A DNA stretch of 57,301 nt from Actinomycetes bacterium (lineage in GTDB: Bacteria > Actinomycetota > Acidimicrobiia > Acidimicrobiales > Palsa-688). Position 1 is the first letter of the stretch. Each line of letters opens with the position of its first letter. The stretch is from NCBI GenBank assembly GCA_021811865.1, contig JAKAQB010000017.1, forward strand, positions 1-57,301, in the 5' to 3' direction. Shown piece after piece: positions 50,042-57,301 of the stretch. The translations under genes and the position numbers were made by a program. The notes beneath the pieces are model-generated. The model was not told the DNA's origin. It searched no databases and worked only from the letters and a program-made list of their open reading frames with translations.

Positions 50042-50860
50042 GTGTCCTCATCCGGTCGGGTCATCCTGCGGGTCGAGGCGGGCGTCGCCGACGTCCGGCT
50101 CAACCGGCCCGAGAAGCTGAACGCCCTCGACGTGGGCCTGTTGGAGGCGCTCGTCGCTGCTTCAGACGCCCTGGCGGAGGACGCCAGTGTGCGCGCTGTG
50201 GTACTCTCCGGCGAAGGCCGGGCATTCTGTACAGGTCTGGACGTGTCGTCGCTCCTCGCCATGGCCAGCGATCCCGGCGAAGTGGACGTGCGGCGAGCTC
50301 TCGGTGCACGGCTGCCGGGGCGGGTCACCAACCTGGCCCAGGAGGCCGCAGACGGCTGGCGGCGCCTCCCGGTGCCGACGATCGCCGCCGTGCACGGCGT
50401 CGCCCTGGGAGGCGGCCTGCAGATCGCCCTCGGTGCCGACCTGCGGGTGGTGGCCCCTGGAGCCCGGCTCTCCGTGCTCGAGATCCGGTGGGGTCTCGTC
50501 CCCGACATGACCGGGACCTGGGCACTACCGCGGCTCGTGGGCGTCGACGCGGCCAAGGAGCTCACCTGGACCGGCCGGATCGTCGAGGGGGAGGAGGCGG
50601 TTCGCATCGGGCTGGCCACCCGGATGGCCGACGATCCCCGGGCGGCCGCTCTCGATCTGGCCCGGCAGCTGGCGGCGTCCAGCCCGCAGGCCGTGCGCGC
50701 TGCCAAGGCGCTGCTGGACGCTTCCCTCCTGGCCGCCCCCGCCGATCAGTACCGCGCGGAGTCCGAGGCGATGAGCAGCATCATCGGCAGCCCCAACCAG
50801 GCCGAGGCAGTGCGGGCCCACCTGGAGGAAAGGTCACCCGTGTTCAGCGACCCCGGCTGA
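50042..50860 (+). CDS. Enoyl-CoA hydratase/isomerase (crotonase family)
   Basis: A 272-residue crotonase-fold protein acting on acyl-CoA thioesters. The CoA-binding and oxyanion segments are visible: LNRPEKLNALD, SGEGRAFCTGLDVSSL, and AVHGVALGGGLQIALGADLRV. The second catalytic-Glu region reads EIRWGLVPDMTGTWALPRLVG. In true hydratases that loop has Glu; here it reads Pro-Asp, so the exact reaction is unclear. GTG 50042 is chosen for its -10 8 nt upstream; ATG 49985 is the alternative. The 3' end overlaps the convergent LysR gene by 17 bp. Confidence 0.82.
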   Translation: MSSSGRVILRVEAGVADVRLNRPEKLNALDVGLLEALVAASDALAEDASVRAVVLSGEGRAFCTGLDVSSLLAMASDPGEVDVRRALGARLPGRVTNLAQEAADGWRRLPVPTIAAVHGVALGGGLQIALGADLRVVAPGARLSVLEIRWGLVPDMTGTWALPRLVGVDAAKELTWTGRIVEGEEAVRIGLATRMADDPRAAALDLARQLAASSPQAVRAAKALLDASLLAAPADQYRAESEAMSSIIGSPNQAEAVRAHLEERSPVFSDPG

Positions 50861-51788
50861 CCGCCCTTCGCTTCCGCCCGGGGTCACGGGCGGGTGGGAC
50901 TGGGCCGGCCGGGCGGCGCATGCCCACTTCGACGCGCTCGAGCAGTGCCTCCATGGCCCGTGAGGTCGTCCGGTCTCGCCGCTCCGCCACGCCGATGTGG
51001 CGGACGAGCTCCCGTCGAGCGAAGCGCACGGCTCGCAGCGAGCCGCCGGGGGGGACCACCGATGCAGGCAGGACCGCCGCCCCGAGGCCGGCGCCGGCCA
51101 TAGCCAGCACACCATCCATCTCGAGGCCTTCCACGGCGAAGCTCGGTTGGAAGCCGGCGTGCCGGCAGGCGTCGAGGGTGGCCTCGCGCAGGTCGTAGCC
51201 GTCGCGGAACATCACCAGTGGCACGTCCCGCAGGTCGCTGACCTCCAGGGCTTGGCGCAGTGACAAGGGGTGACCGGCCGGCACGGCCACGACCAGCTCT
51301 TCCTCCCCGAGCGGGCGCGCCTGCAGCGACGCACCCGACACCGGGAGCACGATCAGGGCGAGGTCGACCAGGCTGCGCTCCAGCTTCCGGACGAGGTCGC
51401 CGGAGCCGGCCTCGTCCACGACCAGCTCGACACCCGGGTAGGTGGTGTGGAAGGCGGCGAGGACGGGTGGCAGCACGGTGGTCGTCAGGCTCGGGGTGGC
51501 GCCGAGGGTGACGCGACCGCGCTCGAGACCGGCAAGCGCCTCGATGGCGGCGACGCCGGCGTCGCAGTCGGTGAGGGCCTGGCGAGCCCACGGCAGGAAT
51601 GCCTCGCCGGCCGCCGTCAGGATCGCCCCTTGGCGCGAGCGGTCGAACAGGCTGGCGCCGAGCTCGACCTCCAGTGCCCTCACGGCGGCGCTGACCGACG
51701 GCTGGGCTACGTGCAGGCGCGACGCGGCCCGCACGAACTGCCCTTCCTCGGCCAGGGTCACGACGTACCGGAGCTGGTGGAGCTGCAT
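50844..51788 (-). CDS. LysR-family transcriptional regulator
   Basis: A 314-residue LysR protein. The N-terminal helix-turn-helix reads MQLHQLRYVVTLAEEGQFVRAASRLHVAQPSVSAAVRALEVELG. The rest is the periplasmic-binding-like effector domain. It is transcribed divergently from sdhCAB with a dyad between them, so it is a plausible regulator of succinate dehydrogenase; a LysR gene is found in this position in other actinobacteria. ATG 51788 has TAGCCT 8 nt upstream. Confidence 0.88.
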   Translation of the reverse strand: MQLHQLRYVVTLAEEGQFVRAASRLHVAQPSVSAAVRALEVELGASLFDRSRQGAILTAAGEAFLPWARQALTDCDAGVAAIEALAGLERGRVTLGATPSLTTTVLPPVLAAFHTTYPGVELVVDEAGSGDLVRKLERSLVDLALIVLPVSGASLQARPLGEEELVVAVPAGHPLSLRQALEVSDLRDVPLVMFRDGYDLREATLDACRHAGFQPSFAVEGLEMDGVLAMAGAGLGAAVLPASVVPPGGSLRAVRFARRELVRHIGVAERRDRTTSRAMEALLERVEVGMRRPAGPVPPARDPGRKRRAVSRGR

Positions 51789-51802
51789 GGCTCCATAGGC
51801 TA
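51789..51802 (-). promoter_or_regulatory. Predicted -10 element of the lysR gene
   Basis: TAGCCT (51802-51797, minus strand), then 8 nt, then ATG 51788. Confidence 0.4.
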
Positions 51803-51804
51803 GG

Positions 51805-51861
51805 CCTCTACGTCTGAGAGGTAGGTGGCCGTCGACGGCGGTCGCTGCCCGGGATTAGCGT
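51805..51861. promoter_or_regulatory. LysR-sdh intergenic region with T-N11-A dyad and sdh -10
   Basis: CCTCT-ACGTCTG-AGAGG (51805-51821) contains the T-N11-A form of LysR sites. TAGCGT (51856-51861) is the likely sdhC -10. It is followed by a leader of about 25 nt with AGGAGGG before ATG 51893. Confidence 0.5.
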
Positions 51862-51892
51862 CCTCTTGGGATCCCGGACCACAGGAGGGCAG

Positions 51893-52720
51893 ATGGCTGC
51901 ACCCACGACACCAGCGCCGCCGGCACGGCCTCGCGCCGACATACCCACCAAGACCCTCCGGACCGATGCCTGGTGGCGGGCGCCAGCGATCTCCGCGTTC
52001 GTGATGACGGCCTTCGTCGTCTATGCCACCGTCGCCGCCTTCTACAACAAGGACTATTACTACGCGCCCTACATCTCGCCGTTCTACTCACCGTGCCTGG
52101 TGGCCGGCTGCCACCTCTCGGCGCAGGGCTACACCCATGCGAGGGTGAACGTGCCGCACCTCACAGTGCTGGGCTACTGGTGGTCGATCTCGCCAGCGAT
52201 CTTGATCCTGATCTTCCCCCTCGGGTACCGCCTCACCTGTTACTACTACCGCCGCGCCTACTACCGGGCGTTCTGGCTGTCGCCGCCGGCGTGCGCCGTG
52301 GCCGAGCCGCACAAGCGCTACACGGGCGAGACGCGCTTCCCGCTCATCGTGCACAACGTCCACCGGTACTTCTTCTACGCGGGGCTCGTGCTGAACGCCA
52401 TCCTCACCTACGACGCCGTGCTCGCCTTCCGGACCCACACCGGGCAGTGGGGCCACTTCGGCGTGGGCACGGCGGTACTTCTCATCAACGCCACGCTGCT
52501 CTGGCTGTACTCGTTGTCGTGCCACTCCTGCCGCCACATCGTCGGCGGCCGGCTCAAGCACTTCTCCAGGCACCCCATCCGCTTCAAGATGTGGGGCGTC
52601 GTCTCCAAGCTCAACACCCGCCACATGCAGTTAGCCTGGTCCAGTCTCATCTGGGTGGCCCTCACCGATCTCTATGTACGGCTGGTGGCCAGCGGCACGA
52701 TCCACGGGGCGTGGGTGTGA
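51893..52720 (+). CDS. sdhC: Succinate dehydrogenase cytochrome b/membrane subunit
   Basis: A 275-residue membrane anchor with five or six helices for a complex II of the type with one fused membrane subunit. His residues in helices (PLIVHNVHRYFFYAGLVLNA, the later NTRHMQLAWSSLIW) are candidate heme b or quinone-site ligands. ATG 51893 has the RBS AGGAGGG. The stop overlaps the sdhA start (TGATG). It assembles with SdhA and SdhB at the cytoplasmic membrane, passing electrons to the quinone pool. Confidence 0.82.
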   Translation: MAAPTTPAPPARPRADIPTKTLRTDAWWRAPAISAFVMTAFVVYATVAAFYNKDYYYAPYISPFYSPCLVAGCHLSAQGYTHARVNVPHLTVLGYWWSISPAILILIFPLGYRLTCYYYRRAYYRAFWLSPPACAVAEPHKRYTGETRFPLIVHNVHRYFFYAGLVLNAILTYDAVLAFRTHTGQWGHFGVGTAVLLINATLLWLYSLSCHSCRHIVGGRLKHFSRHPIRFKMWGVVSKLNTRHMQLAWSSLIWVALTDLYVRLVASGTIHGAWV

Positions 52721-54525
52721 TGCCCGAGTACGAGCGGCACACCTACGACGTCGTCGTCATCGGCGCCGGCGGCTCGGGGCTGCGGGCGGCCATCGCGGCG
52801 CACGAGGCCGGGGCACGCACGGCCGTCGTGTGCAAGAGCCTCCTCGGCAAGGCCCATACCGTGATGGCCGAGGGCGGCATCGCGGCGGCGATGGGGAACC
52901 TGTGGCCCGATGACAACTGGAAGGTCCACTTCCGCGACACGATGCGGGGCGGGAAGCTGCTCAACAACTGGCGGATGGCGGAGCTGCACGCCAAGGAGGC
53001 GCCGGAGCGGGTCTGGGAGCTCGAGCAATGGGGTGCCCTGTTCGACCGCACCAAGGACGGGCTGATCAGCCAACGCGACTTCGGCGGCCATCGCTACGCC
53101 CGGCTCGCCCATGTCGGCGACCGGACAGGCCTCGAGATGATCCGCACCCTCCAGCAGCGGACCGTCCAGCTGGGAGTGGACGTGTACATGGAGTGCACCG
53201 TCACCGACCTGATGAGAGACGGCGATCGGATCGCCGGCGCGTTGGGGTACTGGCGGGAGTCGGGTCGCTTCGTCGTGTTCGAGACCCCAGCGGTGGTGCT
53301 CGCCACCGGAGGCATCGGCAAGTCGTGGAAGGTGACGTCCAACTCGTGGGAGTACACCGGAGACGGCCACGCCCTGGCCCTGCGGGCCGGCGCCACGCTG
53401 CTCAACATGGAGTTCGTCCAGTTCCACCCGACGGGGATGGTCTGGCCGCCGTCGGTGCGGGGCTTGCTCGTCACCGAGTCGGTGCGCGGAGACGGCGGCG
53501 TGCTCCGCAACTCCGAGGGCCGGCGGTTCATGTTCGACTACATCCCGGAGTTCTTCAAAGCCGAGACGGCGGACACCGAGGGGGAGGCCGACCGCTGGTA
53601 CGACGACAAGAAGAACAACCGCCGGCCCCCGGAGCTGCTGCCTCGCGACGAGGTTGCGCGGGCCATCAACAGCGAGATCAAGGCGGGGCGGGGGTCGCCG
53701 CACGGCGGTGTGTTCCTCGACATAGCCTCCCGGCGCAGCCCTGAGTACATCAAGAAGCGGCTGCCGTCGATGTACCACCAGTTCATGGAGCTGGCCGAGG
53801 TGGACATCACCAGGGAGCCCATGGAGATCGGGCCGACGTGCCACTACGTGATGGGGGGGGTCGAGGTCGATCCCGACAGCGCCTCCTCCCGGGTGCCGGG
53901 CCTGTACGCGGCCGGCGAGGTCGCCGGCGGCATGCACGGGGCCAACCGCCTCGGCGGCAACTCGCTGTCGGATCTCGTCGTGTTCGGGCGGCGCGCCGGC
54001 GAGCACGCTGCGGCCTACGCCTCCGAGGTCGGCGAGCGCCGCCCGGTGGTCCCCGAGGAAGAGGTCGCCGCCGGGGTGCGCACCGCCCTGGCGCCGTTCG
54101 ACAGCGGCGGGCGGGAGAACCCCTACCGCATCCAGCAGGAGCTCCAGGACGCCATGCAGGACCTGGTCGGCATCATCCGGCGCGAGCACGAGATGCGCCT
54201 GGCGCTGAAGACGATCCATGATCTGAGGGAGCGGTCGAAGGCCCTGGGCGTGGAAGGCAACCGTCAGTACAACCCGGGCTGGAACCTCGCCCTCGACCTG
54301 CGGAACATGCTCCTCGTCGCCGAGGCGGTCGCCCTCGCCGCCATGGAGCGAAAGGAGTCCCGCGGCGGGCACACCCGTGACGACTTCCCGATGACCGACT
54401 ACGACTTCTGGGGAAAGCGCAACGTGATCGTCGAGTTGGCGGACGGCGGTGCCGTTCACCTGCGTCTGCAGGATCTGCCGGAGCCGCCGCCGGAGCTGGC
54501 TGCTCTCCTCGAGGAGCCGCACTGA
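52720..54525 (+). CDS. sdhA: Succinate dehydrogenase/fumarate reductase flavoprotein subunit
   Basis: A 601-residue catalytic subunit. The FAD motif VVVIGAGGSGLRAAIAA is at the N-terminus. The covalent-FAD histidine is His46 in GKAHTVMAEGG. Active-site regions FVQFHPTGM, RGDGGVLRNSEGRRFM and CHYVMGGVEVD are conserved, and GLYAAGEVAGGMHGANRLGGNSLSD closes the FAD domain. The C-terminal helical domain is complete. The start overlaps the sdhC stop and the stop overlaps the sdhB start, so the three are tightly coupled. Confidence 0.93.
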   Translation: MPEYERHTYDVVVIGAGGSGLRAAIAAHEAGARTAVVCKSLLGKAHTVMAEGGIAAAMGNLWPDDNWKVHFRDTMRGGKLLNNWRMAELHAKEAPERVWELEQWGALFDRTKDGLISQRDFGGHRYARLAHVGDRTGLEMIRTLQQRTVQLGVDVYMECTVTDLMRDGDRIAGALGYWRESGRFVVFETPAVVLATGGIGKSWKVTSNSWEYTGDGHALALRAGATLLNMEFVQFHPTGMVWPPSVRGLLVTESVRGDGGVLRNSEGRRFMFDYIPEFFKAETADTEGEADRWYDDKKNNRRPPELLPRDEVARAINSEIKAGRGSPHGGVFLDIASRRSPEYIKKRLPSMYHQFMELAEVDITREPMEIGPTCHYVMGGVEVDPDSASSRVPGLYAAGEVAGGMHGANRLGGNSLSDLVVFGRRAGEHAAAYASEVGERRPVVPEEEVAAGVRTALAPFDSGGRENPYRIQQELQDAMQDLVGIIRREHEMRLALKTIHDLRERSKALGVEGNRQYNPGWNLALDLRNMLLVAEAVALAAMERKESRGGHTRDDFPMTDYDFWGKRNVIVELADGGAVHLRLQDLPEPPPELAALLEEPH

Positions 54526-55277
54526 TGGCTTACGACCTGACCCTTCGTATCTGGCGCGGCGACGCATCCGGCGGTGGCCTCGTGGACTACACGGTGGAGG
54601 CCGAGGACGGCGAGGTTGTCCTCGACGTCGTGCACCACGTCCAGGCGCAACTGGCCGGCGACATGGCCGTGCGGTGGAACTGCAAGGCCGGCAAGTGCGG
54701 CTCGTGCTCTGCGGAGGTAAACGGGCGCCCACGCCTGATGTGCCTGGCGCGGCTGTCCACGTTCCCCCGGGGCGAGCCGATCACCATCACGCCACTGCGG
54801 ACGTTCCCGGTGATCCGCGACCTGGTCACCGACGTCTCGTTCAACTACCGGAAGGCGGAGCTGGTCCCCGCCTTCACCCCCACCGCCGAGCAGCCCACGG
54901 CCCCCTTCCGCATGGCCCAGGTGGACGTCGAGCGGTCGCAGGAGCTCCGCAAGTGCATCGAGTGCTGGCTCTGCCAGAACACGTGCCACGTGATCCGGGA
55001 CCACGACGACAACAAGGAGGCCTTCTCCGGCCCTCGCTTCTTCATCCGCTACGCCGAGCTCGACATGCACCCCAACGACGCCCTCGACCGCAAGAAGCTC
55101 GTCCAGGATGACCGCGGCCTCGGGCTGTGCAACATCACCAAGTGCTGCACCGAGGTCTGCCCGGAGAAGATCAAGATCACCGACAACGGGATAATCCCCA
55201 TGAAGGAGCGCGTCGTGGACGTCAAGTACGATCCGGTCCGGCTGTTGCGCCGCCGGCGGGGAGGCAACGGTGCGTGA
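54525..55277 (+). CDS. sdhB: Succinate dehydrogenase iron-sulfur subunit
   Basis: A 250-residue three-cluster electron carrier. The N-terminal [2Fe-2S] domain has CKAGKCGSCSAEVNG...MC, and the C-terminal domain has CIECWLCQNTCHV and CNITKCCTEVCPE for the [4Fe-4S] and [3Fe-4S] clusters. Electrons run from the SdhA flavin through these clusters to the membrane subunit. ATG 54525 overlaps the sdhA stop (TGATG). Confidence 0.93.
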   Translation: MAYDLTLRIWRGDASGGGLVDYTVEAEDGEVVLDVVHHVQAQLAGDMAVRWNCKAGKCGSCSAEVNGRPRLMCLARLSTFPRGEPITITPLRTFPVIRDLVTDVSFNYRKAELVPAFTPTAEQPTAPFRMAQVDVERSQELRKCIECWLCQNTCHVIRDHDDNKEAFSGPRFFIRYAELDMHPNDALDRKKLVQDDRGLGLCNITKCCTEVCPEKIKITDNGIIPMKERVVDVKYDPVRLLRRRRGGNGA

Positions 55278-55350
55278 CGCGTCGGGCGACGTCCAGGCGT
55301 TCGTCGGGGGCATGGTGGGGGCCGATACGTGGGTAGGCACCGACAACCTC

Positions 55351-55365
55351 TAGGCTGGGTCTGCA
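55351..55365 (+). promoter_or_regulatory. Predicted -10 element of a small hypothetical gene
   Basis: TAGGCT (55351-55356), then 9 nt, then ATG 55366. Confidence 0.4.
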
Positions 55366-55602
55366 ATGACTGACGCTCACGACACCATCGACGGAGTGGC
55401 GCCCTTCGTGGGGACGTGGCGCGCCGAGTTGATCGGGCTCACCTCCGTGTCCGCCGGCGAGGTGCAGGACCGGCTGCTGGACCTGTGGGCGCAGCTGCCC
55501 GACGGTGACCGCCGTGCCGCGGTGGAGGCCTGGCTGACGGAGACCCTGGCCCGCCACCTGTACCCGGTGGCGGAGCTCGAGGAGCGGCTCGCCGCCCTGT
55601 GA
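55366..55602 (+). CDS. Hypothetical 78-residue protein
   Basis: MTDAHDTIDGVAPFVGTWRAEL... is an acidic, largely helical small protein with no motif I recognise (SAGEVQDRLLDLWAQLPDGDRRAAVEAWLTETLARH). Codon bias is coding-like, and a -10-like TAGGCT precedes the ATG. It sits between sdhB and a dienelactone hydrolase gene, with short gaps on both sides. Confidence 0.55.
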   Translation: MTDAHDTIDGVAPFVGTWRAELIGLTSVSAGEVQDRLLDLWAQLPDGDRRAAVEAWLTETLARHLYPVAELEERLAAL

Positions 55603-55621
55603 AGTCGGGGTGCCCCCCGGG

Positions 55622-55633
55622 TAGCGTCTGGGC
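55622..55633 (+). promoter_or_regulatory. Predicted -10 element, leaderless start of a dienelactone hydrolase gene
   Basis: TAGCGT (55622-55627), then 6 nt, then ATG 55634. Confidence 0.5.
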
Positions 55634-56323
55634 ATGCCCGACCAACCCCGTCAGAACGTCACCTTCCCGAGCAACGGAGGCGAGGCCTTTGGCTACCTCG
55701 CCACGCCCGCAGGCGGGCGGGGGCCAGGACTCGTGGTCATCCAGGAGTGGTGGGGTCTCACCGACCACATCGCCAACGTGGCCGACCGGTTCGCCGGCGA
55801 GGGGTTCGTGGCCCTCGCCCCGGACCTCTACGGGGGCAGGACCACCCATGACGCGGAGGAGGCGAGCCGGCTCATGCAGGAGCTGCCGGCCGACCGGGCG
55901 GCGCGCGACCTCGTGGGCGCCGTCGACTACCTGCTCGCCAGCGACGCGGTGACTGGCGTCAAGGCCGGGGTCGTCGGCTTCTGCATGGGGGGCGGGTTCG
56001 TGCTCTCGCTGGCTGCCCAGGCGGGGGACAAGGTTGGTGCCGCCGTGGCCTTCTACGGGGTCCTCCAGGAGGAGCCCGACTGGTCGGCGCTTACGGCCAG
56101 GGTGCAGGGCCACTACGGCGAGAAGGATGCCTTCGTGCCGGCGGAGGCGGCAAAGGCGCAGTTCCGGGCCATCGCAGAGGCGACCGGCACCCAACCCGAG
56201 CTGCACTTCTATCCGGCGGGACACGCCTTCTTGAACGACGAGAACCTGATCGGCACCTATGACCCACAGCAGGCCAGGATCGCCTGGGACCGGACCGTCG
56301 GGTTCCTCCGGGACAACCTCTAG
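55634..56323 (+). CDS. Dienelactone hydrolase family protein
   Basis: A 229-residue alpha/beta hydrolase with the Cys nucleophile in GFCMGGG, Asp in YGEKDAFVP and His in AGHAFLN. The N-terminal PAGGRGPGLVVIQEWWGL is characteristic of carboxymethylenebutenolidase-type members. It hydrolyses dienelactone or related esters. ATG 55634 has TAGCGT ending 6 nt upstream, so the message is probably leaderless. Confidence 0.87.
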   Translation: MPDQPRQNVTFPSNGGEAFGYLATPAGGRGPGLVVIQEWWGLTDHIANVADRFAGEGFVALAPDLYGGRTTHDAEEASRLMQELPADRAARDLVGAVDYLLASDAVTGVKAGVVGFCMGGGFVLSLAAQAGDKVGAAVAFYGVLQEEPDWSALTARVQGHYGEKDAFVPAEAAKAQFRAIAEATGTQPELHFYPAGHAFLNDENLIGTYDPQQARIAWDRTVGFLRDNL

Positions 56324-56444
56324 ACTACGGGATCATTGCCCTCGTCTGGGGCAGCGGTGCGGCCGGGTTCCTCCGATCACACCCAGCCAGCGGACCGACA
56401 CTGCGTGCTAACCAACTAGTCCCGCAACAGACGATGTGATCTCC

Positions 56445-56882
56445 ATGGACCTTCCGCCCAGCGACCTCCGACGCTTCGTCGACGCCCAGGACGCCGGGGG
56501 GACCTACGCCCGGGCGATCGCAGAGCTGCGCGCCGGCCGCAAGGCGGGCCACTGGATGTGGTTCGTCTTCCCCCAGATCGAGGGTCTCGGCCGCTCGTCC
56601 GCGGCAAGGCACTTCGCCATCCGCTCGCTCGAGGAAGCCCGGGCTTACCTCCGCCATCCGGTGCTCGGTCCCAGGCTGCGAGAGTCCGCCCTGGCTGCCG
56701 CCGAGGCGCCGGCCAGCAGCGCCGGCGACCTGCTCGGGGAGATCGACGCCATGAAGCTACGGTCGTCGATGACGCTGTTCCTCCGTTCCGACCCAGACGG
56801 GCCGTGGCAGTCGGTGCTCGACCGCTGGTTTGGCGGGGAGCCCGACCCGGCAACCGATGCGCTGCTCGCCGACGACCCCTGA
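56445..56882 (+). CDS. DUF1810 family protein
   Basis: A 145-residue protein. The signature MWFVFPQIEGLGRSSAARHFAIRSLEEARAYLRHPVLGPRL is typical of DUF1810. It also has SAGDLLGEIDAMKLRSSMTLF and a C-terminal DRWFGGEPDPATDALL. The function of the family is unknown. ATG 56445 is used; GTG 56436 is 9 nt upstream. No neighbour indicates a pathway. Confidence 0.83.
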   Translation: MDLPPSDLRRFVDAQDAGGTYARAIAELRAGRKAGHWMWFVFPQIEGLGRSSAARHFAIRSLEEARAYLRHPVLGPRLRESALAAAEAPASSAGDLLGEIDAMKLRSSMTLFLRSDPDGPWQSVLDRWFGGEPDPATDALLADDP

Positions 56883-57212
56883 GCCGTCCGGGTCGCGTTC
56901 GCGTCGTAGCCCTGGACGCTGCCGATGCCGTGGGCCGGGAACCCACGGCGTCAGCCGCCCACCCCGAGCGGTTCGAACACCCCCATCAGGCTACGGTCGC
57001 TCCGCTTCGAGCAGTTAGCACCAAATGCGGGGGTCACGAAGTCGCACGTGCCAGGTGACTCGCGCGCAGCCAGGCTAACTGCGCGCACCCGAGACGCCAT
57101 GTCGTCGTGGTTGCGCGCAGAACGAGCAGCTGCGCGCGGTTGGCCTCTGAAGCGCCTGGACCAGCCAGCCGCCACGCCTCCCGCAGCCCAGCCCCACGCC
57201 GTAGCTGCCCGC
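56883..57212. other. 330-bp gap containing a dispersed repeat
   Basis: No gene is convincing here. Most of the identifiable content is the second copy of the palindromic element and further GCGCGC-rich sequence up to about 57140. Confidence 0.6.
57062..57118. repeat. Dispersed palindromic element, copy 2
   Basis: GCGCGCAGCC-N5-AACTGCGCGC-N6-GACGCCATGTCGTCGTG-N3-GCGCGC, with the same spacers as the copy at 24566-24622. The 17-base core differs at two positions. Confidence 0.75.
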
Positions 57213-57301
57213 TCAGAGCATCGCGTGCGGCAACAGCACCGATGACGGATGGTCCGGGTCGTGGTGGATCTCGTGGTCGGCAGGAACGATGGCGGTCGCT
57301 T
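57213..57301 (-). CDS. Partial CDS at the window edge (C-terminal 28 residues)
   Basis: A minus-strand frame ending at a TGA at 57213 reads ATAIVPADHEIHHDPDHPSS followed by VLLPHAML, with almost every third base G or C. That bias supports coding, but the gene runs off the window and I cannot name it. Confidence 0.4.
   Translation of the reverse strand, partial: ATAIVPADHEIHHDPDHPSSVLLPHAML

Overview
The window is about 57 kb of very G+C-rich DNA, densely packed with genes. It carries a decaprenyl-phosphoryl-ribose pathway (UbiA-type synthase, DprE1, DprE2), Rpf-like and 3D-domain cell-wall hydrolases, actinobacterial-type ferrochelatase and SdhCAB genes, and GYW-type beta-propeller repeats. 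Together these point to an actinobacterium, most likely of the class Acidimicrobiia. That placement is inference from gene content. I see no rRNA, tRNA, CRISPR array, intact insertion sequence or phage gene.

Layout. 0.2-3.4 kb: three-gene operon for the arabinan precursor decaprenyl-phosphoryl-arabinose. 3.5-9 kb: a PLP decarboxylase and a Fur/Zur regulator on the minus strand, divergent from a zinc ABC importer (lipoprotein, ATPase, two permeases). 9-13.5 kb: a low-complexity Gly/Pro-rich protein, an Old Yellow Enzyme with an FeS/FAD extension, and a D,D-carboxypeptidase. 13.8-16 kb: GntR - DUF1634 - TauE/SafE operon. 16-24.4 kb: dienelactone hydrolase, an S9 peptidase, an SDR, a nucleotidyltransferase-like protein, a secreted glucosaminidase, an amino-acid decarboxylase, Dtd and YbjQ. 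24.8-28.2 kb: Rpf-like protein - zinc ribbon - Maf operon, an aminotransferase and a tiny membrane protein. 28.2-44.7 kb: a more heterogeneous stretch with stress and low-oxygen flavour. It holds a universal stress protein, an orphan peptide-binding lipoprotein, a PHP protein, a heme-O-synthase-like prenyltransferase beside an unassigned 12-TM membrane protein, a GltD-like / pyruvate:ferredoxin oxidoreductase / dihydroorotate-dehydrogenase-like operon, two pseudogenes and FtsH. 44.7-57.3 kb: S-adenosylhomocysteinase, PIG-L deacetylase, ferrochelatase, a 3D-domain hydrolase, enoyl-CoA hydratase, a LysR regulator divergent from sdhCAB, a second dienelactone hydrolase, DUF1810 and a repeat-bearing end.

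The most striking signal concerns gene starts. About twenty starts have a -10-like hexamer (TANNNT, CANNNT or GATGCT) ending only 6-9 nt before the start codon, which predicts leaderless mRNAs. In three places the hexamer instead precedes a micro-ORF of 8-15 codons. The micro-ORF stop overlaps the next gene's start by exactly 4 bp (GTGA or ATGA), and that gene has no Shine-Dalgarno sequence. The three downstream genes are an aminotransferase, a small membrane protein and FtsH. This looks like a recurrent way of loading ribosomes by leaderless initiation followed by termination-reinitiation.

Other observations: DprE1 has Ala at the benzothiazinone-target cysteine position; a 57-bp dispersed palindromic repeat occurs in two intergenic regions; four short palindromes are phased at 13 bp upstream of the enoyl-CoA hydratase; identical 18-bp repeats encode the FtsH tail; and there is a USP pseudogene with a TGG-to-TGA-like stop. 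All calls rest on reading the sequence and on family knowledge; no database search was run.
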